Origin: Chrysogorgia sp. JL179-B06
Taxonomy: Eukaryota; Cnidaria; Anthozoa; Scleralcyonacea; Chrysogorgiidae
NCBI GenBank assembly: GCA_035772405.1
Contig: JAYKKM010000192.1
Coordinates: forward strand, 197,501 to 261,500
DNA: 64,000 nucleotides
Direction of reading: 5' to 3'
Notes under the pieces: generated by a model
Told to the model about the DNA's origin: nothing
What the model saw: only the letters and a program-made list of their open reading frames with translations
The model's database searches: none
Position numbers and translations under genes: made by a program
Shown: positions 12,871-22,590 of the stretch, piece by piece
Position numbering within the stretch: position 1 is the first letter of the stretch
Layout: each line of letters starts with the position of its first letter

Positions 12871-13706
12871 TTTTAAAGTTACAGAATGATTATTAGTCTT
12901 GACCAAATTTGACACAAACACAGCACAAGTTCCACAACAAGATGATTCTTCTCAATGGGAGATCCTCGACAATGTCATGTTCTGTCACAGCGATATCTGC
13001 TTGAAATCCTGCAAAATCTCATGAAAACCACAAGTAATATCTGTAGCAACTTAGTTTGAACTTCAATTTTATGACAATGGACAGTTACAATGAACAGTCT
13101 CATCAGAGACAAAACGGTGCTGTTTCAATAGAGAACAAAAATCGCTCTCCCCACAGTTCTGGCCGCTCGCTTATTTTATTCATTGAAAGTACTGTATTGT
13201 GGCCTGTAATACATTCTCTGTTGCCTTCCACTCTCTCTCGTTCTGTACAAGTTCTTGTTGTAAGGATGCCACTCTCTCTTCGGCCATGGACTGCTTGGTC
13301 TTTTCTGAATTAAGAGTTTCCTCTTGTCTACTAATTATTTATTATGTTCTATCTCTATGAACAACTTATTTCTTAGATCCAGTGTTTCATCGTCACTTTG
13401 ACTCTGATCCATTTCACTCCCTTTGTCTTTGAGGCACTCTAGTGTTTCTTTACCGAATGATGCAAGCAATATATTATAAAATAGTAAAACTCCATTAGCT
13501 TACGGATTCATGCGTGAATTAGGAGGAAAAAAGAAAGCCTATACTGAGTTGCTCAAGGCAATATGCAAGAGTAACTCTGAATTTTGTAGTGCTCTCCTGG
13601 CTTCCCAAGTGCATCGATCCAAAATCTGTAAATCAAACTGCTTCATGCATTACTTTGTAAACTTATATAATGACAGACAGACAGTATATGCAGTGTTTTA
13701 TTATAC
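12871..13706. other. Intergenic; minus-strand coiled-coil-like fragments
   Basis: Minus-strand pieces such as TLNSEKTKQSMAEERVASL (about 13,250-13,310) and KETLECLKDKGSEMDQ (about 13,400-13,450) look like coiled-coil coding sequence in two frames. They may be exons or a pseudogene of an unidentified protein. No motif identifies the family. Confidence 0.25.
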
Positions 13707-13947
13707 CTTTATCAATTAGAGAAATGACATCCTTGTTCACAATTATTCTTGGAATTTTGACACATTTTCGCTGCACTCCATTGAATACACTTGAATGTTC
13801 AGTTGATGTGCTCGGTTGCTGCGATATTGTCTTCCTTAACTTAGTCAAATTAAAAGAGGCTTGTGAACCGACCCTCTGTTTCATGATAGTCAGAACGTCA
13901 CCGTTGAATCTTGTCGAAACACTATTCTTCATTACATTTTGTAATTC
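13707..13947 (-). other. Candidate host exon (unknown protein)
   Basis: On the minus strand an acceptor-like site (TTTTGCATGTAG just above 13,947) precedes 241 nt of open frame, starting ELQNVMKNSVSTRFN and ending DVISLIDKG. A donor (AAAG followed by GTATAA) follows directly. The translation is polar with one Ser/Thr-rich stretch and no recognised domain. The exon call rests only on splice-like signals and the open frame. Confidence 0.3.
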
Positions 13948-14029
13948 CTACATGCAAAAACGAATAACAGATAACTTAGAGATGCGCATTCATGTTTAAT
14001 TTGTCAGAAAACGTTTCTCGGAGCCCTGC

Positions 14030-14526
14030 AATTAACCTATAAAGTTGCTAATACCATGATCACCTCGGATTCTTTTGTTCTCTCCGGGAATTTAATCGCT
14101 AATTTCCCTCATTGCTCATGCAAGAGGGAAATTTTGCCATTGTCTTCTAAATTTCCCTCATCCCTACAATATGCATGCAGGAAATTTAGTAGAACACAAA
14201 GGATTTCTTTGTCTACTAATTTTCCCGTGCATGTGAATGAGGGAAAATTAGAAGACAAACAAATCCTTTGTTTTCCACTAAATTTCACGCTTGCATATCA
14301 TATCCAGACGGGAATCTTATAAGACAAAGGACTCTGCCTCCAACCACGGGCTAGATAAGGTTCTCATAGTTTTCCTCGGCGATCATAATATTACAAACTG
14401 ATACCATGACTTGTCGGGAAATTAGCGATTAAATTGCCCTTCGTCTCTGGAAGATTTGTAAATCTTTCACAAATCTTCCCTCGGCGGCGGGCAATTTAAT
14501 CGCTAATTTCCCTCAAGTCATGGTAT
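14030..14526. repeat. Compound foldback repeat
   Basis: Arms 14,401-14,438 and 14,489-14,526 are inverted copies (outer ATACCATGACTTG, inner AATTAGCGATTAAATTGCCC with one small gap). The loop itself contains a smaller hairpin (GAAGATTTGTAAATC and its complement). The same inner word, TTAATCGCTAATTTCCC, occurs at 14,091-14,107 in a run of related GGAAATTT/AAATTTCC words. The region looks like nested copies of one palindromic element. Confidence 0.75.
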
Positions 14527-14775
14527 TACTTATAATAATTGAATGTGATAGTAAGTCATTCACATATCTGCTAATATACGCATGCAGTTGCATTTGCACT
14601 GGACGTTGTAAATGGTGCACATGTGGTGCAAGTAAGAACTCGGTTGATATGTGCGTGTTATATAATTGACATTCGTTACACTATCAGCAAAAAAATTATT
14701 ATATTTACTTAGCCGCGGAGTTGTTGCTTTTATCGCAGTTAAAAATTAGAAAAAGCACCTTATCTGGGATCATCG

Positions 14776-14946
14776 CTAATTGTCGAACCCTGATGCCTGT
14801 TCTTTGGCAGCACTCGAACACTGCACTATAATCTTACGCATGCATGGAAGGAAAACTACGTCTAAGTATTTCTCGTACTCTTCGTATGAAATTGATTTAA
14901 TATCATAAGCTTCCTCTTCCAATTCCGTCATATATTCTTCAATAAT
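14776..14946 (-). other. Candidate terminal coding exon (unknown protein)
   Basis: An acceptor-like sequence (AATGTCTTGTAG, just above 14,946) is followed on the minus strand by exactly 56 codons and a TAG stop. The translation is acidic at first (IIEEYMTELEEEAYDIK) and then has YEEYEKYLDVVFLPCMRK. The reading frame, phase and stop are consistent with a last exon, but no family is recognised and the upstream exon was not identified with confidence. A minus-strand open stretch at 15,337-15,570 is one possible partner. Confidence 0.35.
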
Positions 14947-16186
14947 CTACAAGACATTACAAGACATAGGCTTTATGAACATTAACTTAGGTTTTTAGCA
15001 TTCAAAATCTTTCTTACTGTACATGCACATTATACAAGTGATGTGCTGCCTTAAATGGGATGAAAACCTTGAGGCACAGTGCAGCTTGAGCCTACTATAC
15101 TATCTTTTTTTAAAGGAAGTTCACATATACAGCGACCCTGTATTAACCAGTATTTCAGTGGTGTTTTGCTACTCTTCATCCAATGTTATCGCTAACAATT
15201 TGTAACTACAGTATTTCCCTTCATGGGCTAAATACTTCCTGGGCTAAATACTCCACAGGTATCTGGTCTATATGGTTTGTTTATAACAATAACCAACATT
15301 TGCAGGTGTATGTACATTACCTCGTGCACAATAGCCTTAGAGTCCATATAGCTTGTGGATTCGTGGTGGCAGGTTAGGGCATCGTTTCTTAAAAAAATCG
15401 ATCTGTTCATCCACAATGGTTTTATTCTGAACACATTTTGTCCCCAATTTAATCACCCAAGGAATGCAATCCGTCTTTGTAAACTCAGAAAGCTTCTCTT
15501 TTGACTCCCTATATTGTGTACTGTCATTGGGTGCTTTGGGCTCATTGTACACAATGGGAACGATTCTTTCAAATGATCTATGTTTTAGAAAGAACGTGTT
15601 AATTTACAAATAAAGAGTTATAAAATACTATAATAAACATTAGCTATGGTGAATGCCTATACTAGATTATGCAGAGAAAGTCTGATTACTACAGAAGAAA
15701 TAAAATAAATTAGTAAAGCTTCATGGATAAATACTAACAAGAATTGGACTGAATTCAGGTTGTCTTTGTGCTACAACAATAACTTTGCCAGAAGTAAAGA
15801 CTCCAATTGAGTCATGGTAGTTTAATACAGGCTACAGAGAAAATCTTGTAATCCCTTCATCGAAACGTCAGTACTTTGTTCCTCTAAATTCTCGGCAATT
15901 TAACCTTTTACTTTATTTGAAACACTGCCTACTTTTTTTCTACTGTGGAACAGAAGTGTTTTTATGAGTTGCTGATTACCTGGTCAAGAGAAATTTCGCA
16001 TTCAATAGGATCACTTTTTGGTTAGTATAAATTAAAAAATTAAAGCACAGAATTATGTTAGTTATTCACACTTAAGCTTATATAAAACTTTTCATTTGTG
16101 TTTGTGTTTGCACTGAAAATGTAAACATAATATCCTTAAATTTAATTTATTGTAGTCAGAAGTTCATGGTTTCAGAGATACAGTTT
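14947..16186. other. Intergenic or intronic sequence
   Basis: Only one coding-like stretch is noted: minus strand 15,337-15,570, with SKEKLSEFTKTDCIPWVIKL. It is preceded by an AG dinucleotide after a T-rich tract and may be an exon. Nothing else is recognised. Confidence 0.3.
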
Positions 16187-16295
16187 TCATAAATATTGAC
16201 CCGTATTATAATGTAAAGGAAAACCATGTGAAAAACCGGAAATTAAAAATTGGATAATAGAAGGATAATATCCGTAAAGGAGCTGCCCAAGAGGT

Positions 16296-17445
16296 TTAAT
16301 TTTTATTGGTGTCGGCAGATGAAGACTTGGCAGCACTGGTGTGATCAGAACGTGGGAATGGTTTTGCTGCTGGGCCACGAAAATTACATTGATTTGCCCT
16401 GTGGGCACCCTCACATTTGAAACATGTGTGCTTAAAGGTACACCCTTGGCAAAAAGTTCCTTTTTGGAATTTAAAGCAGTACCCTCTGGGCACCGGGACA
16501 GGAACTTCTTGTCTTGGAGAAGCATTATTTAATTGGGGTGCAGGAAATTTCTTATTCTGGGGATATTGCGACCGAAGCCATAACTCCCAGTGAATAGTTT
16601 CCCAGGGGACAAGGCTTGTCATGGTTGACGCAAAAAACGAAAGTTCTCATCATAGAACCTCCAGTTCTGTTCACGTGCTGCCAAGTCCTGAATAGTTTCC
16701 GCGTATTTCATGAGGGCGGGGGCCTCTCTAGGGTGTTTCTGAGTATACACACCAACAAAAACATGAAAAGCGCGTAACCAGGTATCGATAGTTAGAATTT
16801 TTTTGGTTTTGACGCTGGTTCGAGACAGAAAGAGGCAGGTTTACCGGCATCCGAGTTTTTAATACTGATGTGGTACTTGTCGTCTTGGGCGGGATTGCTC
16901 AACAAAGAACCAAATTCAACAAATTCCTCATTCCAAATCTTAGTTTTAAGTTTCTCCGAAACTCGAGCGTCAATGGACAAACTTGCCGAATGAAATGGCT
17001 GTGTTGGTGCGACACAACTAACAGTTGAAAATAACTGCGGTTCACCTGAAATACTCGCGTGCGCCGAAGCTACCGCCCCGTTTACCAACATCGTAGCTGA
17101 TCCACCAGACGTATCAGGCAGTTGAGACTGGGTATTCTCAGGGCTAATGGTCGATATCGTTGGGCTAGGGGCAGCAGAGGCAATCGAAGGTAAAATAGCA
17201 GAGAGTTGCCTCGTCACTTCAGCAGTCACAGTCGACACCAGCGTCTGGACCAAGCCAGGTGGAAATGGGTTGTCAGAGCTAGAAGATTGGGTGGCCGCAG
17301 TATCGGGCAAAGCTTGAACGATATGATCGTTTTGTTCGGAGGAAACCTGTGGTGTAGTTGGAGGACGACGGCGGCGGCGAGGTGTAGGTGGTTGTAAAGC
17401 ACTTGACGATGCTCGCTTCAGCCGTTGGGCTCGCTTAGGTGGCAT
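16296..17445 (-). pseudogene. Gag-like ORF of a DIRS/Ngaro-type retroelement
   Basis: The likely start (MPPKRAQRLKRASSS) is at 17,445. A basic and Ser/Pro-rich N-terminus leads to KIWNEEFVEFGSLL (about 16,910), then after a frameshift in a poly-A tract near 16,798 to ILTIDTWLRAFHVFVGVYT. After a second frameshift near 16,620 comes a Cys/His region (CFKCEGAHRANQC) like a nucleic-acid-binding zinc knuckle. This combination is familiar from gag-like proteins of tyrosine-recombinase retrotransposons in marine invertebrates. No RT, RNase H or recombinase follows, so the copy is partial. The family call rests on remembered patterns. Confidence 0.55.
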
Positions 17446-17650
17446 AGCTGTAATGAGAAAACTTTGGAAGAACAGTACATGGACCGTCGCAGAGAAGTAA
17501 CTCAAGTGTTAAGAAGAAAACTGTTTAGTTATGACAAATGCTAAGAATAATGAATGAGTCAAACTGTAGATGAATTTCCACAGGATCAAGCATGGCTGAC
17601 AGAAACCTGTCGCCGCATCACCAGTCCTGGGTAGCCAAAAATATTTTGAT

Positions 17651-17757
17651 AAAATTGCCCAACCAAAACTTGAGGACTTAAAATTGCCTAAACTAAAATT
17701 TGAGGACTTAAAATTGCCTCAACCAAAACTTGAGGACTTAAAATTGCCTCAACAAGT
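17651..17757. repeat. 30-bp tandem repeat, about 3.5 copies
   Basis: The phrase TGAGGACTTAAAATTGCC recurs at 17,671, 17,701 and 17,731, a strict 30-bp period with single-base variants. It lies between the SGNH and gag relics and may be part of that element's non-coding region. Confidence 0.9.
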
Positions 17758-17904
17758 AATGTGAGGACAGAGCAATACGGTGAAGGTAAAAACGAGGACA
17801 GCGCCCCACATACAAATATATGTAAAGCTATATATTGAGCAACATTTAGAGAAGTTATCTAATAACAATTGGATGCTATTCAAACGCAATACGTTACAAT
17901 TAAG

Positions 17905-18476
17905 TTATAACGCACGTAACGCTGCCAAAATGGCCCCGCGATAGCTGCAGTACAAATTGTACTGTCCAATACGATTAAAATGGACACCGTCGGGTAAAAA
18001 CGGCGTTTCAGATGGAGTTGAAAATCCCTTGTGAGTCCGACAGAAAACAGAGGACATGTCGTCAAAACAACACGTACGTACTGATTTAAAACCAGCGCCT
18101 TGGCGTTGAAATTAGAATTTTTGTCGCGGGGAGTTACATGGCAAACCCCAACGACACGCACTGAAAATTTGTTTAACATGAGATGGACTAGTTCTTCAAT
18201 TTCCGAAGCGACAACCTCGGGATTTGAATGAGACAGATCATTAGTTCCTATCTCGAGAATGACGATGTCTGGGGAAATGCGTGAAACCACATTCAAATCA
18301 TGACACCGAAGCTTCGAAACGATGCGACCCCCGACACCATGCATACGTACCACTGCACTGCCGTGAAGCCCGAAGTCTACTGAAGCGCGTTTATCGAAGT
18401 TCGTATTCAAATGAGATTTAAGGCGCTGAATAAAAGAATGGCCAAAGATCAAAACTTTTGGTGGTGAATCTGTCAT
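17905..18476 (-). pseudogene. SGNH/GDSL-like hydrolase ORF of a retroelement
   Basis: The frame opens with MTDSPPKVLIFGHSFIQRL (block I, GHS in place of GDS). It continues with GVGGRIVSKL and the block III signature ILEIGTNDLS. After a frameshift near 18,010, the other frame supplies the C-terminal catalytic block with DGVHFNRIGQYNLY, ending at a TAA at 17,905. SGNH hydrolase ORFs are known companions of gag in some Ngaro/DIRS-like retroelements, which fits the gag relic directly downstream on the same strand. The frameshift makes this a pseudogene. Confidence 0.7.
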
Positions 18477-19425
18477 TGTAGAAAATGAGTTATACGACGC
18501 ACGAAAATTGAATACGCGCTACAACAGTATTATTAAAAAATTATCTAAGACAAAACAACGGCACGGTACTAATCGTAAATTACGCCTTGTTAAAATCACG
18601 AAAACAAACAAAACAAAATAAACGGAGTAATCAAATAAACAAAGTTTACCTGTTATAACAAACAAATTGAATTTTTTCATGTCTTCACTCGTTCGTTGGA
18701 CTGAGGTGAATGACAATGGATAGAGATATAGACCGCGTTTATGTACCCATTTCTTCCTGGTTACTGTCTTTCAATGCTCCATGATAATGTCTTATTTACA
18801 GTATTTGTGGAATTCGTAATCACTAAATTAAAGGTACTTGACATTTTTTAGGATAACGTACGCACTTGAAGTAATCTCTACTCCAAACACCGACAAAACG
18901 GAAGACATAAAATTCCTATTCGCGAGCAAATATTTTATTTATGAACTTTTGTAAGCCTTTGTAATCTCCTTTCCAAAATAATTCTCCTTCCCAAAATAAT
19001 TCTCCTTCGTAAGTGTATAAAAAGGTAGATCTTGTTTTTCCCTTGTCAACAACGCCGCTTAATTGTTGCGAGATTGAAGAAGATGCGGAGCCCTCAAAGT
19101 TGTGACCATCCGCCATCTTGAGCATTGTTTTGATTAACAATATAAATACATAAATATAAACTATGGTAAATTATATTTAAAAATTAATCTATTTACAAAA
19201 ATAATCTTAAAACGCTGTGTATTGACTGCAGGATACAGACATCCCTTCTTCCGTAGATTGTACGTTCTGTAGATTGTTCAAGCTAAATCTAAATTCAAAG
19301 GAAACGCACATAATATACTAAGTCAAATTAGAATTTAGCTACTTTGAAAAAAATCCTCAGAAACCAATTTTCTCCCAATAAGGTATGTTTTTAAGCCTGT
19401 AGAAATACCCGTGTTACATGGCGAT
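18477..19425. other. Spacer left of Polinton E1
   Basis: No gene is recognised. A direct repeat of AATTCTCCTTC-like words lies near 18,975-19,010. The sequence just before E1 ends in GGCGAT (19,420-19,425), the base sextet expected to be the left copy of a target duplication; its partner is not found on the right. Confidence 0.4.
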
Positions 19426-20228
19426 AGTAGTATAGAGAGTGGGGCTGCGGGCTCGTCAATGTCAACCGTAATATAAACGCCAAAACATCACCAAATTTGT
19501 ACCAAGTCACAACTCGGCGATGTTTCGGTATTTACGTTTTACAGTTGACATTGGATGGTAGTCATTAGTCAATCTAGACGCCCCTCCCACGTTTTCTACT
19601 AAATTGATACCAAACACTAGCGAAAATACAAAGTCGCGATTTTCGCTAAATTTAGAGATAGAATGTGTCGCTTCATCATTTTCACACCAAATTTATACCA
19701 AGCCACAACTCGACGATGTTTCAGTGTTTGCGTTTACGGTTGACACTGGTGAGCTCACAGCCTCACTCTCTACGCTATTATGGTAATCATTAGTCAAACT
19801 AGACGCCCCTCCCACGTTTTCTACTCAATTGATGCCAAACACTAACGAAAAATACCAAATCACAATTTCAGCCATATTTAAAAAATAGAATGTGTCGCTT
19901 CGTCATTTTCGCATATTTTTAAAAATAGAATGTGTCGCTTCAACATTTTCACATATTTAAAAAATAGAGAGTGTCGTTTCAACATTTTCACGTATTTAAA
20001 AAATAGAGTGTCGTTTCATCATTTTCGCATTTTTGTTTGACAAACCACCGACACGTTCTGCTGTTGTCTCAATTCACGCGCGAAAAAAACCCACTAGATT
20101 TTGATTCTAGTGGTGATGTTTATCCAAATGGATAGCAAAATGGCGCTCTTTTGATTGGCTGACAACATTGACTAACAAATAGCCGGTTGTTTCGCGAATT
20201 AGTCCGTTTGTTCACTATTTTCAGTGTT
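19426..20228 (+). repeat. E1 left terminal inverted repeat (about 0.8 kb)
   Basis: The segment from 19,457 to 20,228 matches the reverse complement of 41,010-41,814, apart from a deletion of about 31-33 bp near 19,555. The outer 31 bp (19,426-19,456) have no right-hand partner. The TIR is itself repetitive: it contains inverted copies of CAATGTCAAC, two copies of a module with CTAGACGCCCCTCCCACG, and a 39-bp tandem array. Its inner edge runs through the last codons of the adjacent gene. An 8-bp-stem hairpin (CCACTAGA and its complement, 20,091-20,113) follows the gene end, and AAAATGGCGC (20,137) and a CCAAT-box complement (20,153) lie beyond it. Confidence 0.92.
19873..20030. repeat. 39-bp subterminal tandem repeats in E1 TIR
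   Basis: About four copies of a 39-40-bp unit (CATATTTAAAAAATAGAATG followed by TGTCGCTTCRWCATTTTCR) start at 19,873, 19,912, 19,952 and 19,991. The mirrored array lies at about 41,205-41,365 in the right TIR. Such arrays near element ends are commonly recombination or protein-binding platforms; the function here is not known. Confidence 0.85.
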
Positions 20229-20711
20229 TGTCACCTCACTTCTAAAATGGTGATCGTACACATATTTCGACGTTGTGATTCCTCCCGACAACAAACCTAA
20301 GAAAGGCACGTACGGCGTCACAACCGCGACAATGCTCTCAACGTCTTTTTTTAATAATGGGTCTTTTTGCAACTCGTCATTTAGTTCGTCAGGGTTTTCT
20401 ATAGCGTTCAACCCATCCAGTAAGCTAGCGAATTTGCTGATTAGCAAGTCGGTGAGAAAAGCGTTTGCAATTTCCATTCTCTTCAACTCATATTGGTGCC
20501 ATATCTTGTCGATAACCTTTGCGGACGCTTTTTTAATGTATGCTTCAGATTGGCTCACCACACCATCACCAGACAGTCTAATAAGTTCGGATCTCCTAAC
20601 GTCAATGTTGTCTTCCACAGTCGAAGTGTCATCAGTGTCCTCAACTAATTCCTCAATCGTGGGGTTTTCTTCACTTTTGCGTTTCACCATCACACTATTA
20701 CTTATACCCAT
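20199..20711 (-). CDS. E1 conserved small protein with hydrophobic C-terminal segment
   Basis: The 170-residue protein is acidic at the N-terminus, has a helical middle (KRMEIANAFLTDLLISKFASL) and a hydrophobic Gly-rich segment near the C-terminus (YVPFLGLLSGGITTSKYVY). E2 encodes a homologue (44,885-45,352) at the same place, directly downstream of the ATPase, so it belongs to the core gene block. The start is ATG 20,711, preceded by AATAAAAT. Its last residues, NTENSEQTD, are encoded inside the TIR and are therefore identical to the C-terminus of E1 PolB. Role unknown; the position suggests a virion or packaging role. No named family is recognised. Confidence 0.85.
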   Translation of the reverse strand: MGISNSVMVKRKSEENPTIEELVEDTDDTSTVEDNIDVRRSELIRLSGDGVVSQSEAYIKKASAKVIDKIWHQYELKRMEIANAFLTDLLISKFASLLDGLNAIENPDELNDELQKDPLLKKDVESIVAVVTPYVPFLGLLSGGITTSKYVYDHHFRSEVTNTENSEQTD

Positions 20712-20714
20712 ATT

Positions 20715-21314
20715 TTATTGCGGAATAACAACTTCGTGACTGTATGGGTAGCGCAGTGAGATTTCAAGTCTAGCGTACTTATTATTTTTTAATGCGGTCA
20801 CAATCGTCGACACTTCTTCTTTGCTAATGTCTCCAAGGTAATCGTCAATAACAACCTTCATATCACTTCTGCTCGGACAGTAAAAGCAAACAAGCTTACT
20901 AATGTTTTCTCTATACGGTTTTGCGATCGACGTCAGTTGTTGTGTGATGACAATAACGCTCAACATAAAATGTCGCGCACTAAAAGCCAAGTTGACCAAT
21001 TGACTAGTCCTATTCTTGACGTCCTGCCCACTTGCACAGTCGTCCAACACAATCAGAGTGTTAGTGCCTTTAAAAACATTTGTTACACACTTGAGAACAG
21101 GGTCAACACTATCCTGCGCACAGTCTATCGCTAACACGTCAGGGTCGCGCACATATTTCCAATCTTGATACGCTTTGTTCCACTCAAAAGTAGGACAAAT
21201 CAACACAATGTAGTCAAATTTGCCGCGATACTCAGATTCCAGTGTGTTGAGTAAATAATGCATCTTACCACAAGCTGTCATACCAACAATTAGCGCATTA
21301 AACGGAGTCTCCAT
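20715..21314 (-). CDS. E1 A32/FtsK-like genome-packaging ATPase
   Basis: The 199-residue protein has a P-loop at residues 11-18 (GMTACGKM), a Walker B-like strand ending in LIVLDDCAS near residue 95, and VIVITQQLTSIAKPYREN in the sensor region. These are the landmarks of the compact A32-type packaging ATPases of Polintons and nucleocytoplasmic viruses, which drive DNA into the capsid. Length and position (next to the major capsid gene) match E2's copy. Oddly, the residue after the P-loop lysine is Met where Ser/Thr normally coordinates magnesium; E2 has Thr. This suggests that the E1 enzyme is impaired. It ends 4 nt from the next gene. Confidence 0.9.
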   Translation of the reverse strand: METPFNALIVGMTACGKMHYLLNTLESEYRGKFDYIVLICPTFEWNKAYQDWKYVRDPDVLAIDCAQDSVDPVLKCVTNVFKGTNTLIVLDDCASGQDVKNRTSQLVNLAFSARHFMLSVIVITQQLTSIAKPYRENISKLVCFYCPSRSDMKVVIDDYLGDISKEEVSTIVTALKNNKYARLEISLRYPYSHEVVIPQ

Positions 21315-21329
21315 TAAATTGCGTTTGAT

Positions 21330-22568
21330 TTAATACTGGATTGACTGCAACCCATTGTTCATGAAGTTGACCAGTCCATCACTCATCACAAACACCCTGC
21401 ACATAACATTCGCAGTCGTCGCTTTCTTAGTGATCTCAAGAAGCACGCCAGATTGTGTGTTCACAATTTTTTTACCAGTGGCGACGTTGTAATTATCTTG
21501 GACGCTCCTCAAGTCGATGACCAACGCAAAACCATCTTTATAGAACTTCTGCATGGTCATGAACTGAGCGTGTTCTTCACTCAACCCAAACAATCGTTTC
21601 GCTTCTGCATAGAACTTTGACTTTGGGATGCCTTGTGAGTACACACTATTTGGTACACCTTCAATTGTGACTCTAACACTCTCGATATTTGGGTAAAGAA
21701 ACTCCTCGCTGTCTGCTCGCACCTTATTCGTGAATAGCAACACAATTGCCTTCATGCTTTTTCTTGGTAGATTAACATTCTCGTTCACAATGGTCGTACC
21801 TTTATCCCATTCAGTGGTTTTCATCAACGTAACGTGCTCGTACGATAAACTACGACCACTTGCGTAACCCGACGTTATCTCATCAGAGAGCTCCTGGTTA
21901 TCGATCGTTTCATACTCAAGTTCGAGGTTCTCCAGAGTGTATCCACCTACACTCTCATTGGATTGTGCCACCATGATGTCTGTGGCCTTCGGAAGTGTGA
22001 TCACATACTGCAAGTTGTTATTCATGCTAAAAGGAGCATACAACCCATGGTCATCCATGATTTTACCAAGCTTAATCCGCTGTTTCGTTCCAATCACACC
22101 AAACATCAACGCGTCGCTAACCTTAGCAACGTTTCCACTTGTCGCGCCACTGTCATCCTTAGAAATTAACTTTCTCAAGTTCTCAGAGCCAACGCCATAG
22201 TCAATCATTTGGTCTCGCGCAGTAACGCTCTCCCAAAGGTCACGATAAACACCAGTGTAATTTTCCCCATTGTTGTCATACACAGTTTCCCCAGCTAGTT
22301 TCACAACAAGTTTCTCACAAAGCAACTTGCTTACATTATTCAAGAACCAACTTTTGTCATTCGCGTTCTTAAAGTCGAACACTAAACCCAACGATCCAGG
22401 TATCAAACAGCTGCTAACCTTAAGCTTCGGTATGTCAATGTAAAGTTCCTCACCAGGACTGACTTTATTAGGGTTCAACGTGATCACATGCTGCGTTCTC
22501 GCCCCTTTTATGACACCCATGGTTGCTCGTCTAAAACCAGGACTCAACTCTGCTGACGTGACGTTCAT
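21330..22568 (-). CDS. E1 major capsid protein (double jelly-roll, hexon-like)
   Basis: The 412-residue protein is colinear with E2's 408-residue homologue. Strongly shared stretches include HVITLNPNKVSPGEELYIDI, LRKLISKDDSGA, SLSYEHVTLMK, NLPRKSMKAIVLLF and SVRVTIEGVPNSVYSQGIPK. These match the pattern of Polinton/adintovirus hexon-type capsid proteins (related to the C. elegans F54H12.2 group). It would form the icosahedral shell. The frame is intact. The start ATG 22,568 follows GTAAAGTAT. It lies 15 nt upstream of the ATPase gene on the same strand, the usual capsid/packaging pairing. The assignment is by family pattern, not by structure. Confidence 0.8.
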   Translation of the reverse strand: MNVTSAELSPGFRRATMGVIKGARTQHVITLNPNKVSPGEELYIDIPKLKVSSCLIPGSLGLVFDFKNANDKSWFLNNVSKLLCEKLVVKLAGETVYDNNGENYTGVYRDLWESVTARDQMIDYGVGSENLRKLISKDDSGATSGNVAKVSDALMFGVIGTKQRIKLGKIMDDHGLYAPFSMNNNLQYVITLPKATDIMVAQSNESVGGYTLENLELEYETIDNQELSDEITSGYASGRSLSYEHVTLMKTTEWDKGTTIVNENVNLPRKSMKAIVLLFTNKVRADSEEFLYPNIESVRVTIEGVPNSVYSQGIPKSKFYAEAKRLFGLSEEHAQFMTMQKFYKDGFALVIDLRSVQDNYNVATGKKIVNTQSGVLLEITKKATTANVMCRVFVMSDGLVNFMNNGLQSIQY

Positions 22569-22590
22569 ATACTTTACATATGTTTTATCA

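Noticed and set aside
19604..19786. Identical 60-residue frames in both E1 TIRs
   Set aside because: They are a by-product of TIR identity in repetitive DNA with no domain and no neighbouring signals.
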